In this document: positions 10,929 to 21,463 of the stretch, one piece after another
Layout: every line of letters begins with the position of its first letter
Numbering within the stretch: position 1 is the first letter of the stretch
DNA from: Streptomyces humicola
GTDB lineage: Bacteria; Actinomycetota; Actinomycetes; Streptomycetales; Streptomycetaceae
Direction: 5' to 3'
Assembly (NCBI RefSeq): GCF_024436035.1
Contig: NZ_JANFNG010000008.1
Location: 1-64,000, forward strand
DNA length: 64,000 nt
Program-made: the position numbers and the translations under genes
The notes under the pieces: model-generated
Told to the model about the DNA's origin: nothing
Database searches by the model: none
The model's input: only the letters and a program-made list of their open reading frames with translations

Positions 10929-11883
10929 GTCAGCGGGGAGCAGCGTGGATCGAAGAGAACGCAACCCATCCGGTGACCGGGCCGACGGGCTCGCCGAAGC
11001 GTTGCGCACGGGGCCCTTCTCCGCGGCGCTGCGGGCCGCACTGGCCGCCCGCGGCCTGGCCCTGCACCGCGTGCAGCACCGGCTGGCGCAACGCGGCATA
11101 AGCGTCGGCGTGACGAGCCTCAGCTACTGGCAGCGCGGGCTGCGCCGCCCCGACCGGCCGGAGTCGCTGCGGGCCGTCACGGCGCTCGAAGAAGTGCTCG
11201 ACCTGCCGCCGCATGCGCTGACCCGGCTCCTCGGGCCCCGCACCGCCGCCGACCAGCCGGTGGCACGGCCGTACCGCACCGTGCTCGAACCGGCGGCGGC
11301 GCTGGAGGCGTTGCTGGCCGGTCTCGAGGCGCCGGCGGACGGCGGGCTGCACACCCTGCTCCACTGCGAGCAGGTGCGCATCGGCGCCCGTCGCCAGCTG
11401 GTGGCCAGGAAGTCACGGCATGTGGTGCAGGCACACCGTGACGGCGTGGACCGCTACCTCGCGATTCACCAGGGCGATCCAGGATGCCAGGCAGAGGGGG
11501 TGCGGGTGCGCGCGACGGGCAACTGCCGGGTGGGGCGGGTACGCCGCCACCCGGGCACGGGCATGGTCGTCGCCGAGCTGCTCTTCGACGGGCGGATGCG
11601 CTCCGGGGAGACGGCGGTGCTCGGCTACCGGTTCGAGGACGGGACGGCCGGGGTGAGCTCGGAGTACGTGCGGGGCTTCACCTATGGCGGCGGCGCGTAC
11701 GTCCTGGAGATCGCCTTCGACCGGTCGACGCTGCCGGTGCGCTGCCGCCGCTTCTCGCGGCCGTCGGCGAACGCGCCCCGGCAGGACGTGGCCGAGCTGA
11801 CCCTCAATGGACACGGAACCGTGCACCTGGTGGAGCAGGAGGTGTGCCCGGGGGTGCTCGGCATCACATGGGAGTGGACGTAG
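10921..11883 (+). CDS. putative DNA-binding regulator (helix-turn-helix type N-terminus)
   Basis: The 320-residue protein has an N-terminal region (about residues 30-100) that looks like an XRE-type helix-turn-helix: ALAARGLALHRVQHRLAQRG, then LSYWQRGLRRPDRPESL and a leucine-rich VTALEEVLDLPP. The remaining two thirds matches nothing I recognise and may sense a signal. GTG 10945 (GGGGAG five bases upstream) is an alternative start to ATG 10921. It is divergent from the secreted protease operon, which it may control. No signal peptide or membrane segment is visible. Confidence 0.65.
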   Translation: MFTSAGSSVDRRERNPSGDRADGLAEALRTGPFSAALRAALAARGLALHRVQHRLAQRGISVGVTSLSYWQRGLRRPDRPESLRAVTALEEVLDLPPHALTRLLGPRTAADQPVARPYRTVLEPAAALEALLAGLEAPADGGLHTLLHCEQVRIGARRQLVARKSRHVVQAHRDGVDRYLAIHQGDPGCQAEGVRVRATGNCRVGRVRRHPGTGMVVAELLFDGRMRSGETAVLGYRFEDGTAGVSSEYVRGFTYGGGAYVLEIAFDRSTLPVRCRRFSRPSANAPRQDVAELTLNGHGTVHLVEQEVCPGVLGITWEWT

Positions 11884-11925
11884 TGCCGCTTCGGGCCGGC
11901 TCCGGGCCGGGGTCAGGAAACGGCG

Positions 11926-12345
11926 TTACGGGTTGGCGATCAGCTTGTCGCCCTGCACCTGCAGGCCGACGGGGTTCAGCGGCTCGGTCGCCGGGCCGTG
12001 GATGACCGCGCCGGTGGTCGCGTTGAACTGGCTGCCGTGGCAGGGGCAGGAGATGACGCCGTTCTGCACCTGGTCGACGATGCAGCCGGCGTGCGTGCAC
12101 ACCGCGCTGAAGGCCTTGAAGGTGCCCTTCGTCGGCTGTGCCACGACCACCTGGTCGTCGCGGAACAGCTTCGCCCCGCCGAGCGGAACCTGAGCCGTCG
12201 AGCCCAGGTCGGAGCGGCCGGTGGGCCCGGATGAGGCGGACGTGCCGCCGCCACCCGCCGAGCACGCGGTGAGCCCGAGTCCGGCAGCGCCCGCGAGCGC
12301 GGCTCCCTGCAGCACGGTTCGGCGGGCGGTGGGCTGATCGGTCAT
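11926..12345 (-). CDS. Rieske (2Fe-2S) lipoprotein
   Basis: The 139-residue product has a twin-arginine signal (TARRTVLQGAALAG) ending in a lipobox-like LTAC, followed by a Ser/Gly linker, so it is probably exported folded and lipid-anchored. The single domain has both Rieske motifs, CTHAGC and CPCHGS, which give two Cys and two His ligands for a 2Fe-2S cluster. It lacks a partner oxygenase or cytochrome gene nearby, so its electron partner is unknown. Convergent with the regulator at 10921-11883 and upstream of nothing on its strand. Confidence 0.9.
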   Translation of the reverse strand: MTDQPTARRTVLQGAALAGAAGLGLTACSAGGGGTSASSGPTGRSDLGSTAQVPLGGAKLFRDDQVVVAQPTKGTFKAFSAVCTHAGCIVDQVQNGVISCPCHGSQFNATTGAVIHGPATEPLNPVGLQVQGDKLIANP

Positions 12346-12419
12346 AGCTGTGCACTCCGGGCTCGGTAAGACGACGTTCGGTCGGCAGCGTACGCACCTT
12401 ACGTCCCGTTCCTTTGCAC

Positions 12420-12438
12420 CGGCCGGGCACCCCGGCCG
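12420..12438 (-). terminator. 8-bp perfect stem after uvrA
   Basis: CGGCCGGG at 12420-12427 pairs exactly with CCCGGCCG at 12431-12438 around a 3-base loop. It lies about ten bases past the uvrA stop codon on the minus strand. Confidence 0.6.
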
Positions 12439-12448
12439 CCTGGCCCTG

Positions 12449-15424
12449 TCAGCCCTTGCCGGCGGCCCGCTTCCGCGGCGCGGCGCTCTTCTTCGGCGGC
12501 GCCTTCCGGGCATTCGCGCCGTTCGCGGAGCTCTTCGAGGAGCCCGGGGCCTTCCTCGGGGACGGCACGGCGGCATCGCTGACCCGGTCCCCCAGGATCT
12601 CGCGCAGGAACTTGCCCGTGTGGCTCGCCGGCACGGCGGCCACCTCCTCCGGCGTGCCCTCGGCAACCACCAGGCCGCCGCCGTGACCGCCCTCGGGCCC
12701 CATGTCGACGACCCAGTCCGCGGTCTTGATCACATCGAGGTTGTGCTCGATGACGATCACCGTGTTGCCCTTGTCGACCAGCCCGGAGAGCACCGTGATC
12801 AGCTTGCTGATGTCCTCGAAGTGCAGACCGGTGGTCGGCTCGTCGAGCACATAGACGGTCCGCCCGCTGGATCGCTTCTGCAGCTCGCTCGCAAGCTTGA
12901 CGCGCTGCGCCTCGCCTCCGGAGAGCGTCGGCGCGCTCTGCCCGAGCCGCACGTACCCGAGGCCCACGTCGTGGAGGGTGCGCAGGTGGCGGGCGATCGC
13001 CGGCACCGCCTCGAAGAACTCCAGCGCCTCCTCGATGGGCATGTCCAGCACCTCGGAGATCGACTTCCCCTTGTAGTGCACCTCCAGCGTCTCGCGGTTG
13101 TAACGAGCACCGTGGCAGACCTCGCACGGGACGTAGACGTCCGGCAGGAAGTTCATCTCGATCTTGATGGTGCCGTCGCCCGAGCAGTTCTCGCAGCGCC
13201 CGCCCTTGACGTTGAAGGAGAAGCGGCCCGGCAGATAGCCGCGCACCTTTGCCTCCATCGTCTCGGCGAACAGCCTGCGGATGTGGTCGAAGACACCCGT
13301 GTACGTCGCCGGGTTGGAACGGGGGGTGCGGCCGATGGGCGACTGGTCGACGTGGACGACCTTGTCGACGAGGTGATCGCCGTCCACGCGGGTGTGCCGC
13401 CCGGGCACGGCCCGCGCACCGTTCAGCTCCCGCGCCAGATGGGTGTAGAGGATGTCGTTGACGAGCGTGGACTTGCCCGACCCCGACACCCCCGTCACCG
13501 CGGTGAAGACCCCGAGCGGGAACGACACCGAGATGTCCTGCAGATTGTGCTCGCGCGCGCCGTGCACCGTCAGCTGCCGTTCCGGCTCGACCGGACGCCG
13601 TACCAGCGGGGTCGGGATCTCCCGCTTGCCGGAGAGATACTGCCCGGTCAGCGACTGCTTGTTGGCGAGCAGCTTGTCGAGCGACCCGGAGTGCACGACC
13701 TTGCCGCCGTGCTCGCCCGCACCCGGCCCGATGTCGACCACCCAGTCGGAGGTGCGGATGGTGTCCTCGTCGTGCTCGACGACGATCAGGGTGTTGCCCA
13801 GGTCGCGCAGGCGCACGAGGGTCTCGATCAACCGGTGGTTGTCGCGCTGGTGCAGGCCGATGGAGGGCTCGTCCAGCACGTACAGCACGCCGACGAGGCC
13901 GGAGCCGATCTGGGTGGCGAGCCGGATGCGCTGTGCCTCGCCGCCGGAGAGAGTGCCGGCCGCTCGGTTGAGCGAGAGATAGTCGAGACCGACGTCGACG
14001 AGAAACCGCAGCCGCTCGTTGACCTCCTTCAACACCCGCTCAGCAATGGTCTTCTCACGAGGTGTCAGCTTCAGCGACCGCAGGAACTCCGCGCAGTCGC
14101 TGATGGACATCGCCGAGACCTCGGCGATGGACTTCTCCGCGATGGTGACCGCGAGCACGATCGGCTTGAGCCGGGTGCCTTCGCAGGTCGGGCACGGCAC
14201 CTCGCGCATGTACCCCTCGAAGCGCTCCCGGCTGGAGTCCGTCTCGGCCTCCGAGTGGCGCCGCCGGACGAAGGGGATCGCGCCCTCGAAGGAGGTGGTG
14301 TACGAGCGCTCGCGCCCGAACCGGTTCCGGTAGCGGACCTCGACCTGCGTCCGGTGCCCGTGCAGCAGGGCCTTCTTGGCCCGCTGCGGAAGACCGGCCC
14401 AGGGGATGTCGGTGCGGAAGCCGAGCTCTCCGGCGAGCGCGTCGACAAGACGTGCGAAGTAGTCGCGGGTGTGGCCGAGCGACCAGGGCGCGATCGCCCC
14501 GTCGTCCAGAGACTTCTCCGGATCCGGGATGACCAGCTCGGGGTCGACCTCCATGCGGGTGCCGATGCCGGTGCACTCCGGGCAGGCTCCGAAGGGCGAG
14601 TTGAAGGAGAACGAGCGCGGTTCGAGCTCCTCGAAGGACAGATCGTCGTAGGGGCAGTAGAGGTGCTCGGAGAACATCCTCTCGCGCTGCGGGTCGTCCT
14701 CGGGGAGGTCGACGAAGTCGAGGATCACCATGCCGCCGGAGAGGCCGAGGGCCGTCTCGATCGAGTCGGTGAGGCGCCGCTTGGCGCTCTCCTTGACGGT
14801 GAGGCGGTCGACGACCACCTCGATGGTGTGCTTCTCCTGCTTCTTCAGCTTCGGCGGATCGGAGAGCTGGATCGTCACCCCGTCGACCCGGGCCCTGCTG
14901 TACCCCTTGGTCTGCAGGTCCGAGAAGAGGTCGACGTATTCGCCCTTGCGCTCGCGCACCAGCGGCGAGAGCACCTGGAAGCGGCTGCCCTCCTCCAGCT
15001 CGAGTACCCGGTCGACGATGGCCTGCGGCGACTGGCGCGAGATCGGGCGGCCGCACTCGGGGCAGTGCGGCTTGCCGATGCGGGCGAAGAGCAGCCGCAG
15101 GTAGTCGTAGACCTCGGTGATGGTGCCGACGGTCGAGCGCGGGTTGCGCGAGGTCGACTTCTGGTCGATGGACACCGCAGGGGAGAGCCCCTCGATGAAG
15201 TCGACGTCGGGCTTGTCCATCTGGCCCAGGAACTGCCGTGCGTAGGAGGAGAGCGACTCTACGTAGCGGCGCTGCCCTTCGGCGAAGATCGTGTCGAACG
15301 CCAGCGACGACTTGCCGGACCCCGAGAGCCCGGTGAAGACGATGAGCGAGTCGCGCGGGAGGTCCAGCGAGACGTTCTTGAGGTTGTGCTCACGAGCGCC
15401 GCGGACGGTGAGTCGATCGGCCAC
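12449..15424 (-). CDS. uvrA: excinuclease ABC subunit UvrA
   Basis: UvrA is the ATP-dependent damage-recognition subunit of nucleotide excision repair. From the GTG at 15424 the protein is 991 residues and begins with [17 protein letters not shown], as in homologues. It has two ABC ATPase halves with Walker A motifs GLSGSGKSS and GVSGSGKST, zinc-type Cys clusters ([14 protein letters not shown] and CENCSG...CEVCHG) and ABC signatures LSGGEAQR. A Lys/Ala-rich tail ends the protein. The frame is open 13 codons further upstream but those are not conserved in the family. Confidence 0.97.
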   Translation of the reverse strand: MADRLTVRGAREHNLKNVSLDLPRDSLIVFTGLSGSGKSSLAFDTIFAEGQRRYVESLSSYARQFLGQMDKPDVDFIEGLSPAVSIDQKSTSRNPRSTVGTITEVYDYLRLLFARIGKPHCPECGRPISRQSPQAIVDRVLELEEGSRFQVLSPLVRERKGEYVDLFSDLQTKGYSRARVDGVTIQLSDPPKLKKQEKHTIEVVVDRLTVKESAKRRLTDSIETALGLSGGMVILDFVDLPEDDPQRERMFSEHLYCPYDDLSFEELEPRSFSFNSPFGACPECTGIGTRMEVDPELVIPDPEKSLDDGAIAPWSLGHTRDYFARLVDALAGELGFRTDIPWAGLPQRAKKALLHGHRTQVEVRYRNRFGRERSYTTSFEGAIPFVRRRHSEAETDSSRERFEGYMREVPCPTCEGTRLKPIVLAVTIAEKSIAEVSAMSISDCAEFLRSLKLTPREKTIAERVLKEVNERLRFLVDVGLDYLSLNRAAGTLSGGEAQRIRLATQIGSGLVGVLYVLDEPSIGLHQRDNHRLIETLVRLRDLGNTLIVVEHDEDTIRTSDWVVDIGPGAGEHGGKVVHSGSLDKLLANKQSLTGQYLSGKREIPTPLVRRPVEPERQLTVHGAREHNLQDISVSFPLGVFTAVTGVSGSGKSTLVNDILYTHLARELNGARAVPGRHTRVDGDHLVDKVVHVDQSPIGRTPRSNPATYTGVFDHIRRLFAETMEAKVRGYLPGRFSFNVKGGRCENCSGDGTIKIEMNFLPDVYVPCEVCHGARYNRETLEVHYKGKSISEVLDMPIEEALEFFEAVPAIARHLRTLHDVGLGYVRLGQSAPTLSGGEAQRVKLASELQKRSSGRTVYVLDEPTTGLHFEDISKLITVLSGLVDKGNTVIVIEHNLDVIKTADWVVDMGPEGGHGGGLVVAEGTPEEVAAVPASHTGKFLREILGDRVSDAAVPSPRKAPGSSKSSANGANARKAPPKKSAAPRKRAAGKG

Positions 15425-15710
15425 GCCGGTTCCGTACCTTTCGTAGAAACGGAGGGGCAGCACCCCCCGTTCAGCGTAGCCGGGGCGCCTTCCGCTCTTC
15501 TTGCCGAATTGTCGAGTTCTCGCTTCTGGTCTGCTCCGATGAGCCTATAGCACGTGTATTCGATTTTGCGGCGGATACCGCCATGTTCACTCGACCGAGT
15601 GAGCCGCGCTAGCGTCGGAGGTGACCAGTGAGCCCGTCGCAACAGCGTCGGCAGCGGCTGATGTCATGGCGGAGCGACCGCGACCGGTGCGAGGAGAGCA
15701 GGGAGGCCCC
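15425..15710. other. divergent intergenic region between uvrA and the mycothiol-type enzyme gene
   Basis: No gene is supported in these 286 bases. The 40 or so bases before position 15560 are locally AT-richer than their surroundings and are the likeliest place for the promoters. The only clear structure is the palindrome at 15587-15602. I looked for a LexA box of the CGAAC...GTTCG type for uvrA and did not find one. Confidence 0.5.
15587..15602 (+). promoter_or_regulatory. 16-bp palindrome upstream of the mycothiol-type enzyme gene
   Basis: TCACTCG at 15587-15593 is an exact inverted repeat of CGAGTGA at 15596-15602 with a 2-base centre. It is in the divergent region between uvrA and the gene at 15711, about 110 bases before that start. 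The form is that of a dimeric regulator site; it does not match the actinobacterial LexA box. Confidence 0.35.
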
Positions 15711-16442
15711 GTGTCCGTCCAACGACCCGACCCCGTAAGCGATGCGGCTGCCGCACGTGCGGCCACCGAACGGCTGACCGAGGCCGTCTCGGGGCTCGAC
15801 CCGGCCGCGGTGACCGAGCCCTCGCTGCTGCCAGGCTGGACGCGGGGGCATGTGCTCACCCACCTCGCGCGCAACGCCGACGCCCTCGTCAACCTGCTCA
15901 CCTGGGCCAGGACCGGCGAAGAGATCCCCATGTACCCGAGCGACGAGGCCCGCGACAAGGACATCGAGGAGGGTGCCGGGCGCCCGCTCGACGAACAGCT
16001 CGACGACCTGCGCCTCACGGCGGAACGGTTCGCGCTGGCCGTCGAGGAGATGCCGCCGCAGGCGTGGGCCTCCCAGGTGCGCACCCGGCACGGCGGCGTG
16101 TACCCGGCGGCAGTGCTTCCCGCCAAACGGCTCACGGAGGTGCTCCTGCACCACGTGGACCTCGGTATCGACTACACCTGCGACGACCTGCCGCCGGACT
16201 TCGTCGAGCGCGAGCTGGCCTGGCTTATCGACGGGCTCAGCGGCCACGAGGGCATCGCCGCGGTACGGCTGCGCGACACCGGAAGCGGCGAGGAGTGGCT
16301 GATCGGCGCCTCCGCCGAGCCCGAGCTCACCGTCGCCGGCTCCGCCCGACAGCTGCTCGCCTGGGTCACCGGACGCAGCAAGGGCGAGAAGCTGACCCGC
16401 GAACCCGATCTGCCGCTCCCCGTGCTCCCGCCGCTAGGGTGA
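15711..16442 (+). CDS. maleylpyruvate isomerase family mycothiol-dependent enzyme
   Basis: This family uses mycothiol, the actinobacterial thiol, for isomerisations or detoxification; the individual substrate is unknown. The 243-residue product has the N-terminal DinB-like four-helix domain with LLPGWTRGHVLTHLARNADALVNLL (metal-binding His) and a later LLHHVDLGIDY, then the C-terminal alpha/beta domain. I chose GTG 15711, preceded by GGGAGG; the frame is open back to 15621 with another ATG at 15666. It ends 4 bases before the hydrolase gene at 16447, so the two are probably cotranscribed. Confidence 0.85.
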   Translation: MSVQRPDPVSDAAAARAATERLTEAVSGLDPAAVTEPSLLPGWTRGHVLTHLARNADALVNLLTWARTGEEIPMYPSDEARDKDIEEGAGRPLDEQLDDLRLTAERFALAVEEMPPQAWASQVRTRHGGVYPAAVLPAKRLTEVLLHHVDLGIDYTCDDLPPDFVERELAWLIDGLSGHEGIAAVRLRDTGSGEEWLIGASAEPELTVAGSARQLLAWVTGRSKGEKLTREPDLPLPVLPPLG

Positions 16443-16446
16443 CGCC

Positions 16447-17103
16447 ATGTCGTACACCGGAGCAGTGAAGGTCGGCGGACCGCCGGACGTGCACGAACTC
16501 ACCGACCTGATGATCACCAAGGTCGCGGTCGGCCCGATGGACAACAACGCGTACCTGCTGCGCTGCCGCGCCACGGGCGAGCAGCTGCTGATCGACGCGG
16601 CCAATGACGCCCACACTCTCATCGAACTCATCGGCCCGGACGGCCTGGCCTCCGTGGTCACCACGCACCGGCACGGGGACCACTGGCAGGCGCTGCGCCC
16701 CGTGGTCGACGAGACCGGGGCGTGCACCTACGCCGGCCGCTACGACGCCGAGGGCATCCCGGTGCGGACCGACGTCCTCCTCGAAGACGGCGACACCGTA
16801 CGTGTCGGGCGCGTCGAGCTCACCGCCCGCCACCTCGTGGGCCACACCCCGGGCAGCATCGCGCTCATCTACGACGACCCGCACGGGCACGCGCACGTCT
16901 TCACCGGCGACTGCCTCTTCCCGGGCGGGATCGGCAACACCCACAACGACCCCAAGGCATTCGAGTCGCTGCTGGGTGATGTGCAGGCCAAGCTCTTCGA
17001 CCGGCTCCCGGACGAGACGTGGGTCTACCCGGGCCACGGCAAGGACACCACGCTCGGCGCCGAGCGCCCTCACCTGAAGGAGTGGCGCGAGCGAGGCTGG
17101 TGA
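16447..17103 (+). CDS. metallo-beta-lactamase-fold hydrolase, glyoxalase II-like
   Basis: The 218-residue protein has a complete metallo-beta-lactamase metal site: THRHGDHW, then HLVGHTPGSIAL, GDCLFPGGIGN and a C-terminal YPGHGKDTTLGAERPH. This pattern is close to hydroxyacylglutathione hydrolases and related thioesterases. Because it follows a mycothiol-type enzyme gene by 4 bases, hydrolysis of a mycothiol thioester is a reasonable guess, but that is inference. No signal peptide is visible. Confidence 0.88.
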   Translation: MSYTGAVKVGGPPDVHELTDLMITKVAVGPMDNNAYLLRCRATGEQLLIDAANDAHTLIELIGPDGLASVVTTHRHGDHWQALRPVVDETGACTYAGRYDAEGIPVRTDVLLEDGDTVRVGRVELTARHLVGHTPGSIALIYDDPHGHAHVFTGDCLFPGGIGNTHNDPKAFESLLGDVQAKLFDRLPDETWVYPGHGKDTTLGAERPHLKEWRERGW

Positions 17104-17122
17104 ACGTCGCCGAGGACGGCGC

Positions 17123-18142
17123 TCAGCCCTGGCGCTGCTGGTTCCTGCGCACCCGGTCGGCGACCTCGCCGCCCTCGGTCTCCCACCACGGCCGCACCAT
17201 CTCGGGTGCGGCCGCGGCGGTGCGGGACGCCGGGGCGTCAGCCGCGGGACGCGCGGCCACCGGCACCAGCTCGCGGTCGAGGCGGGCGTCGAGCTCGGCG
17301 GTCTTCGCCCGCTCGGTGCGCCACCACTCCACGAAGACGGCCATCATGAACGGCAGGCCGACGAGCTCGGCGAGCGTGAACATCAGCCCGCCCGCGATCT
17401 GCTGGTCATGCTGGAGCGTCGGCCCCCAGCTGCGCGGGTGCGCCGCATACCAGTGGCCGGCCACCAGCGTGTTGCTCAGCAGGATGACGACACCGGGAAT
17501 CGAGTCGAACAGACCGTCGATGAAGACCAGGAACGCCCGCACCGGGTGCGTGCACCACCGCGGCAGCATCTCCTGGCCGGTGAGCAAGGGCAGAACGAAG
17601 AGCAGACCCGTCACGAGCAGTTGCAGGTGCATCAGCTGCTTGACGGCCTCGTTGCCGAGTGCCGTCTGGAAGTACGGCGTGAAGTAGATCGACATCTCGG
17701 AGACGAGGACAGCGACGGAGCTCACCAGCGGAAACGTCAGGAACCTCACGACACGGCTGCCGACGACGGCGTCCAGCCGGGCGGCCGACCGCTCCGGCAG
17801 TGTGCGGCGGGCCAGCGCGAGGGGGTCGCCGATCGCGAGACCGAGCGGTGCGAGGAGGTCGAGAATGATGTTCTGCGTCGTGGCGGGCCAGAAAAGGACC
17901 TCGCTGTAGACGGACAGTGCGGACATCGTCGAGAACACGACGATGCCGAGGCCCATCAGGGCGAAGGCCACGGTGCGCGGCACCGACCAGTGCTCGCCGC
18001 GGCGACGCAGCCGCACCACCCCCGCCGCGTACAGCGCGCCTGCGGCCACGACGAATGCGAGCGCGAAGGGATCGAGCTCCCAGGACCGCAGAAACGTCGC
18101 GACCGTCAGCTCCGGCAGGTTCGTCACCGCCAGCATGCTCAC
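17123..18142 (-). CDS. cytochrome c oxidase assembly protein, CtaG/caa3 type
   Basis: The 339-residue protein is a polytopic membrane protein of the CtaG (caa3) family, thought to aid copper delivery or assembly of cytochrome oxidase. Several hydrophobic helices are visible (for example residues about 26-45, 62-80, 140-160). Histidines and Met cluster in MHLQLLVTGLLFVLPLLTGQE and AGHWYAAHPRSWGPTLQHDQQIAGGLMF. The C-terminal 70 residues are polar and cytoplasmic. The start is GTG 18142; ATG 18136 is possible. It converges with the hydrolase gene, 19 bases apart. Confidence 0.88.
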   Translation of the reverse strand: MSMLAVTNLPELTVATFLRSWELDPFALAFVVAAGALYAAGVVRLRRRGEHWSVPRTVAFALMGLGIVVFSTMSALSVYSEVLFWPATTQNIILDLLAPLGLAIGDPLALARRTLPERSAARLDAVVGSRVVRFLTFPLVSSVAVLVSEMSIYFTPYFQTALGNEAVKQLMHLQLLVTGLLFVLPLLTGQEMLPRWCTHPVRAFLVFIDGLFDSIPGVVILLSNTLVAGHWYAAHPRSWGPTLQHDQQIAGGLMFTLAELVGLPFMMAVFVEWWRTERAKTAELDARLDRELVPVAARPAADAPASRTAAAAPEMVRPWWETEGGEVADRVRRNQQRQG

Positions 18143-18216
18143 CGGTATCCACCCGCCCTCGCCGTCATGTCAGCCACGGGCACCTACGGTAGACGCCCGG
18201 AGCGGGCGGCCGTGGC

Positions 18217-19188
18217 TCAGGGGGTGTCCTGCGAGCCACGCGTCCCGGATGCCGTCAGACTCGTGACCGTCGTCACCGCGAGGACGACGAGGATGACACC
18301 GAGGGAGACGGGGACGGAGATCTCGGGGGCGGGGACACCGGATTCATGGAGCGCGTGCAGCACGAGCTTCACGCCGATGAAGCCGAGGATGACCGACAGG
18401 CCGTAGGAGAGGTGGACCAGCCGCTTCAGCAGGCCGCCGAGGAGGAAGTACAGCTGGCGCAGGCCCATCAGGGCGAAGGCGTTGGCCGTGAAGACGATGT
18501 ACGGGCTCTGGGTGAGGCCGTAGATCGCGGGGATCGAGTCGAGCGCGAACAGCACGTCCGTGGTGCCGAGCGCCAGGACGACGACGAACATCGGGGTCAT
18601 CAGGCGCTTGCCGTTCTCGACGACGGACATCCGTGTCCCGTGGTAGGCGCCGGTCGACGGGATCCTGCGCTCGACGAGCTTGAGGAGCTTGTTCTCCTCG
18701 TACGCCTCCTGCTCGCCCTCCCGCTGCTCCGTGCGCGCCTCCTCGACGAGCTTCCATGCGGTCCAGATCAGGAATGCGCCGAAGATGTAGAAGATCCAGG
18801 AGAAGGCGGAGATCATGGCGGCGCCGGCCGCGATGAAGGCGGCGCGCAGGACGAGCGCGATGAGCACGCCGAGCAGCAGGACGCGCTGCTGGTACACGCT
18901 CGGCACCGCGAACTTCGCCATGATCAGAACGAAGACGAAGAGGTTGTCGACGCTCAGCGACTTCTCCGTGATGAAGCCCGCGAAGAACTCCCCAGCCGGC
19001 TGCCCGCCTTGGAAGAGCAGCAGGCCGAGGCCGAAGAGGGCGGCGAGCACGATCCAGACGACCGTCCAGATGCCGGCTTCTTTGATCGACACCTCGTGCG
19101 GCCGGCGGCCGCCGACGAAGAAGTCGACGGCAATGAGGGCGCAGAGCGCGACGATCGTCAACACCCAGAGGCTGAGGGATCCATCCAC
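18217..19188 (-). CDS. TerC family integral membrane protein
   Basis: TerC proteins are membrane proteins linked to tellurite resistance and to metal (often manganese) export. The 323-residue product has about eight hydrophobic segments with the family motifs EKSLSVDNLFVFVLIMAKF and TTDVLFALDSIPAIYGLT, whose Asp residues are the candidate ion ligands. The GTG at 19188 (VDGSLSLWVLTIV) matches how homologues begin; the frame is open to 19236. No good ribosome binding site precedes it, so it may be leaderless or start elsewhere. It lies 91 bases downstream of uvrB. Confidence 0.9.
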   Translation of the reverse strand: MDGSLSLWVLTIVALCALIAVDFFVGGRRPHEVSIKEAGIWTVVWIVLAALFGLGLLLFQGGQPAGEFFAGFITEKSLSVDNLFVFVLIMAKFAVPSVYQQRVLLLGVLIALVLRAAFIAAGAAMISAFSWIFYIFGAFLIWTAWKLVEEARTEQREGEQEAYEENKLLKLVERRIPSTGAYHGTRMSVVENGKRLMTPMFVVVLALGTTDVLFALDSIPAIYGLTQSPYIVFTANAFALMGLRQLYFLLGGLLKRLVHLSYGLSVILGFIGVKLVLHALHESGVPAPEISVPVSLGVILVVLAVTTVTSLTASGTRGSQDTP

Positions 19189-19279
19189 CGCACGAACGGT
19201 ACAGGAACCTTCATGTATAGGTAAAAGGACAACCAAATGACCCGATCATGCTGGCGGGCACCTCCCTGTCGCCTCCCTG

Positions 19280-21379
19280 TCAGGCCATACCGGCCTCCCG
19301 CATCTGCCGCAGCTCCTTCTTCAGCTCCCCCACCTCGTCGCGGAGCCTGGCCGCCACCTCGAACTGCAGATCGGCCGCTGCGGCATGCATCTGGTCGGTC
19401 AACTCGCCGATCAGCTCGACCAGTTCCTCCGCAGGGACGCTCTTGGCGGCGGCCCGCTTCTCGCCCGCCTTGCCAGCCAGCCCGGGCACGGGGGACTTGC
19501 CGCGCGACCGCTGGCGCCCGGAGCCCAGCAGCTCCTCGGTGTCGGCGTCCTCACGGGCGAAGGAGTCCAGGATCCCGGCGATCTTCTTGCGCAGCGGCTG
19601 CGGATCGATCCCGTGCTCCCGGTTGTAGGCGATCTGCTTCTCACGGCGCCGGTTGGTCTCGTCGATGGCGCGCTGCATGCCAGGCGTCACCTTGTCCGCG
19701 TACATGTGCACCTGGCCGGACACGTTGCGCGCGGCACGGCCGATCGTCTGGATCAGCGAGGTGCCCGACCTCAGGAACCCCTCCTTGTCCGCGTCGAGGA
19801 TCGCGACCAGCGAGACCTCGGGCAGGTCGAGACCCTCGCGGAGCAGGTTGATGCCGACGAGGACGTCGAACTCGCCGGCGCGCAGGTCGCGCAGCAGCTC
19901 GACGCGGCGCAGGGTGTCGATGTCGCTGTGCAAGTAGCGCACCTGGAGGCCGAGTTCGAGCATGTAGTCGGTGAGGTCCTCGGCCATCTTCTTGGTGAGG
20001 GTGGTGACCAGGACCCGCTCGTCCTTCTCCGCGCGCACCCGGATCTCGTGCACCAGGTCGTCGATCTGCCCCTGCGTCGGCTTCACGATGACCTCGGGGT
20101 CGACCAGACCGGTGGGGCGGATGATCTGCTCGACAACGCCGTCGCCGCGGGAGAGCTCGTACGGCCCGGGGGTGGCGGACAGATAGACGGTCTGCCCGAT
20201 CCGCTCCAGGAACTCCTCCCACTTCAGCGGCCGGTTGTCCAGGGCGGACGGCAGCCGGAAGCCGTGCTCGATGAGGGTGCGCTTGCGCGACGCGTCGCCC
20301 TCGTACATCGCGCCGATCTGCGGGACGGTGACATGCGACTCGTCGATGACGAGGAGCAAGTCCTCGGGGAAGTAGTCGAGCAGGGTGTTGGGCGCGGAGC
20401 CCGCCTCGCGGCCGTCGATGTGGCGTGAGTAGTTCTCGATGCCGGCGCAGCTACCGACCTGGCGCATCATCTCGATGTCGTAGGTGGTGCGCATGCGCAG
20501 CCGCTGGGCCTCGAGGAGCTTGCCCTGCTTCTCCAGCTTCCCGAGCGTCTCCTCCAGCTCCTCCTCGATGCCCTTGATCGCCCGCTCCATGCGCTCGGGA
20601 CCGGCGACGTAGTGGCTGGCGGGGAAGACGTACAGCTCCTGGTCGTCGGTGACGACCTCGCCGGTGAGCGGGTGGAGGGTGGACAGCGCCTCGATCTCGT
20701 CGCCGAACATCTCGATGCGGACGGCGAGCTCCTCGTAGACCGGGAAGATCTCGATGGTGTCGCCTCGCACCCGGAAGGTGCCGCGGGTGAAGGCCATGTC
20801 GTTGCGGGCGTACTGGATGTCCACGAAGCGGCGCAGCAGCTGGTCGCGCTCGATCTCGTCCCCGACCCGCAGCCGGACCATGCGGTCGACGTACTCCTGC
20901 GGCGTGCCCAGGCCGTAGATGCACGAGACGGAGGCGACCACGACCACGTCGCGCCGGGTGAGCAGCGAGTTGGTCGCGGAGTGGCGCAGCCGCTCGACCT
21001 CCTCGTTGATCGAGGAGTCCTTCTCGATGTAGGTGTCCGTCTGCGGGACGTACGCCTCCGGCTGGTAGTAGTCGTAGTACGACACGAAGTACTCGACGGC
21101 GTTGTTCGGCAGCAGCTCGCGGAACTCGTTGGCGAGCTGGGCGGCCAGCGTTTTGTTGGGCGCCATGACGAGGGTCGGTCGCTGCAGGCGCTCGATCATC
21201 CAGGCGGTGGTCGCCGACTTGCCGGTGCCGGTGGCGCCGAGCAGCACGACGTCCTTCTCCCCCACCGTGATGCGCCGTTCCAGCTCGGCGATGGCCGCCG
21301 GCTGGTCGCCGCTGGGCTTGTAGGGGCTGACGACCTCGAAGGGCGCCACCTTGCGTTCGATCTCTGTTACGGGCCGCAT
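19280..21379 (-). CDS. uvrB: excinuclease ABC subunit UvrB
   Basis: UvrB is the helicase-like subunit that verifies the lesion and recruits UvrC. The 699-residue protein begins [27 protein letters not shown]. It has Walker A GATGTGKS at about residue 45, the beta-hairpin region [27 protein letters not shown]-type DESH, motif [12 protein letters not shown] and a C-terminal UVR motif ([23 protein letters not shown]). The open frame continues upstream to 21898 but overlaps ogt and is not conserved. It is divergent from ogt, 84 bases away. Confidence 0.97.
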   Translation of the reverse strand: MRPVTEIERKVAPFEVVSPYKPSGDQPAAIAELERRITVGEKDVVLLGATGTGKSATTAWMIERLQRPTLVMAPNKTLAAQLANEFRELLPNNAVEYFVSYYDYYQPEAYVPQTDTYIEKDSSINEEVERLRHSATNSLLTRRDVVVVASVSCIYGLGTPQEYVDRMVRLRVGDEIERDQLLRRFVDIQYARNDMAFTRGTFRVRGDTIEIFPVYEELAVRIEMFGDEIEALSTLHPLTGEVVTDDQELYVFPASHYVAGPERMERAIKGIEEELEETLGKLEKQGKLLEAQRLRMRTTYDIEMMRQVGSCAGIENYSRHIDGREAGSAPNTLLDYFPEDLLLVIDESHVTVPQIGAMYEGDASRKRTLIEHGFRLPSALDNRPLKWEEFLERIGQTVYLSATPGPYELSRGDGVVEQIIRPTGLVDPEVIVKPTQGQIDDLVHEIRVRAEKDERVLVTTLTKKMAEDLTDYMLELGLQVRYLHSDIDTLRRVELLRDLRAGEFDVLVGINLLREGLDLPEVSLVAILDADKEGFLRSGTSLIQTIGRAARNVSGQVHMYADKVTPGMQRAIDETNRRREKQIAYNREHGIDPQPLRKKIAGILDSFAREDADTEELLGSGRQRSRGKSPVPGLAGKAGEKRAAAKSVPAEELVELIGELTDQMHAAAADLQFEVAARLRDEVGELKKELRQMREAGMA

Positions 21380-21463
21380 GAAAACACCGTACGACCCGGC
21401 ACTGACAATGGCGGAAGTTCCAGGTCGGAGGGGGTTGTCGGTGCCCGGCCCTACTCTGGCACC

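Noticed and set aside
15425-15620. LexA (SOS) box for uvrA
   Set aside because: No CGAAC-n4-GTTCG type site was found in the divergent region by eye.
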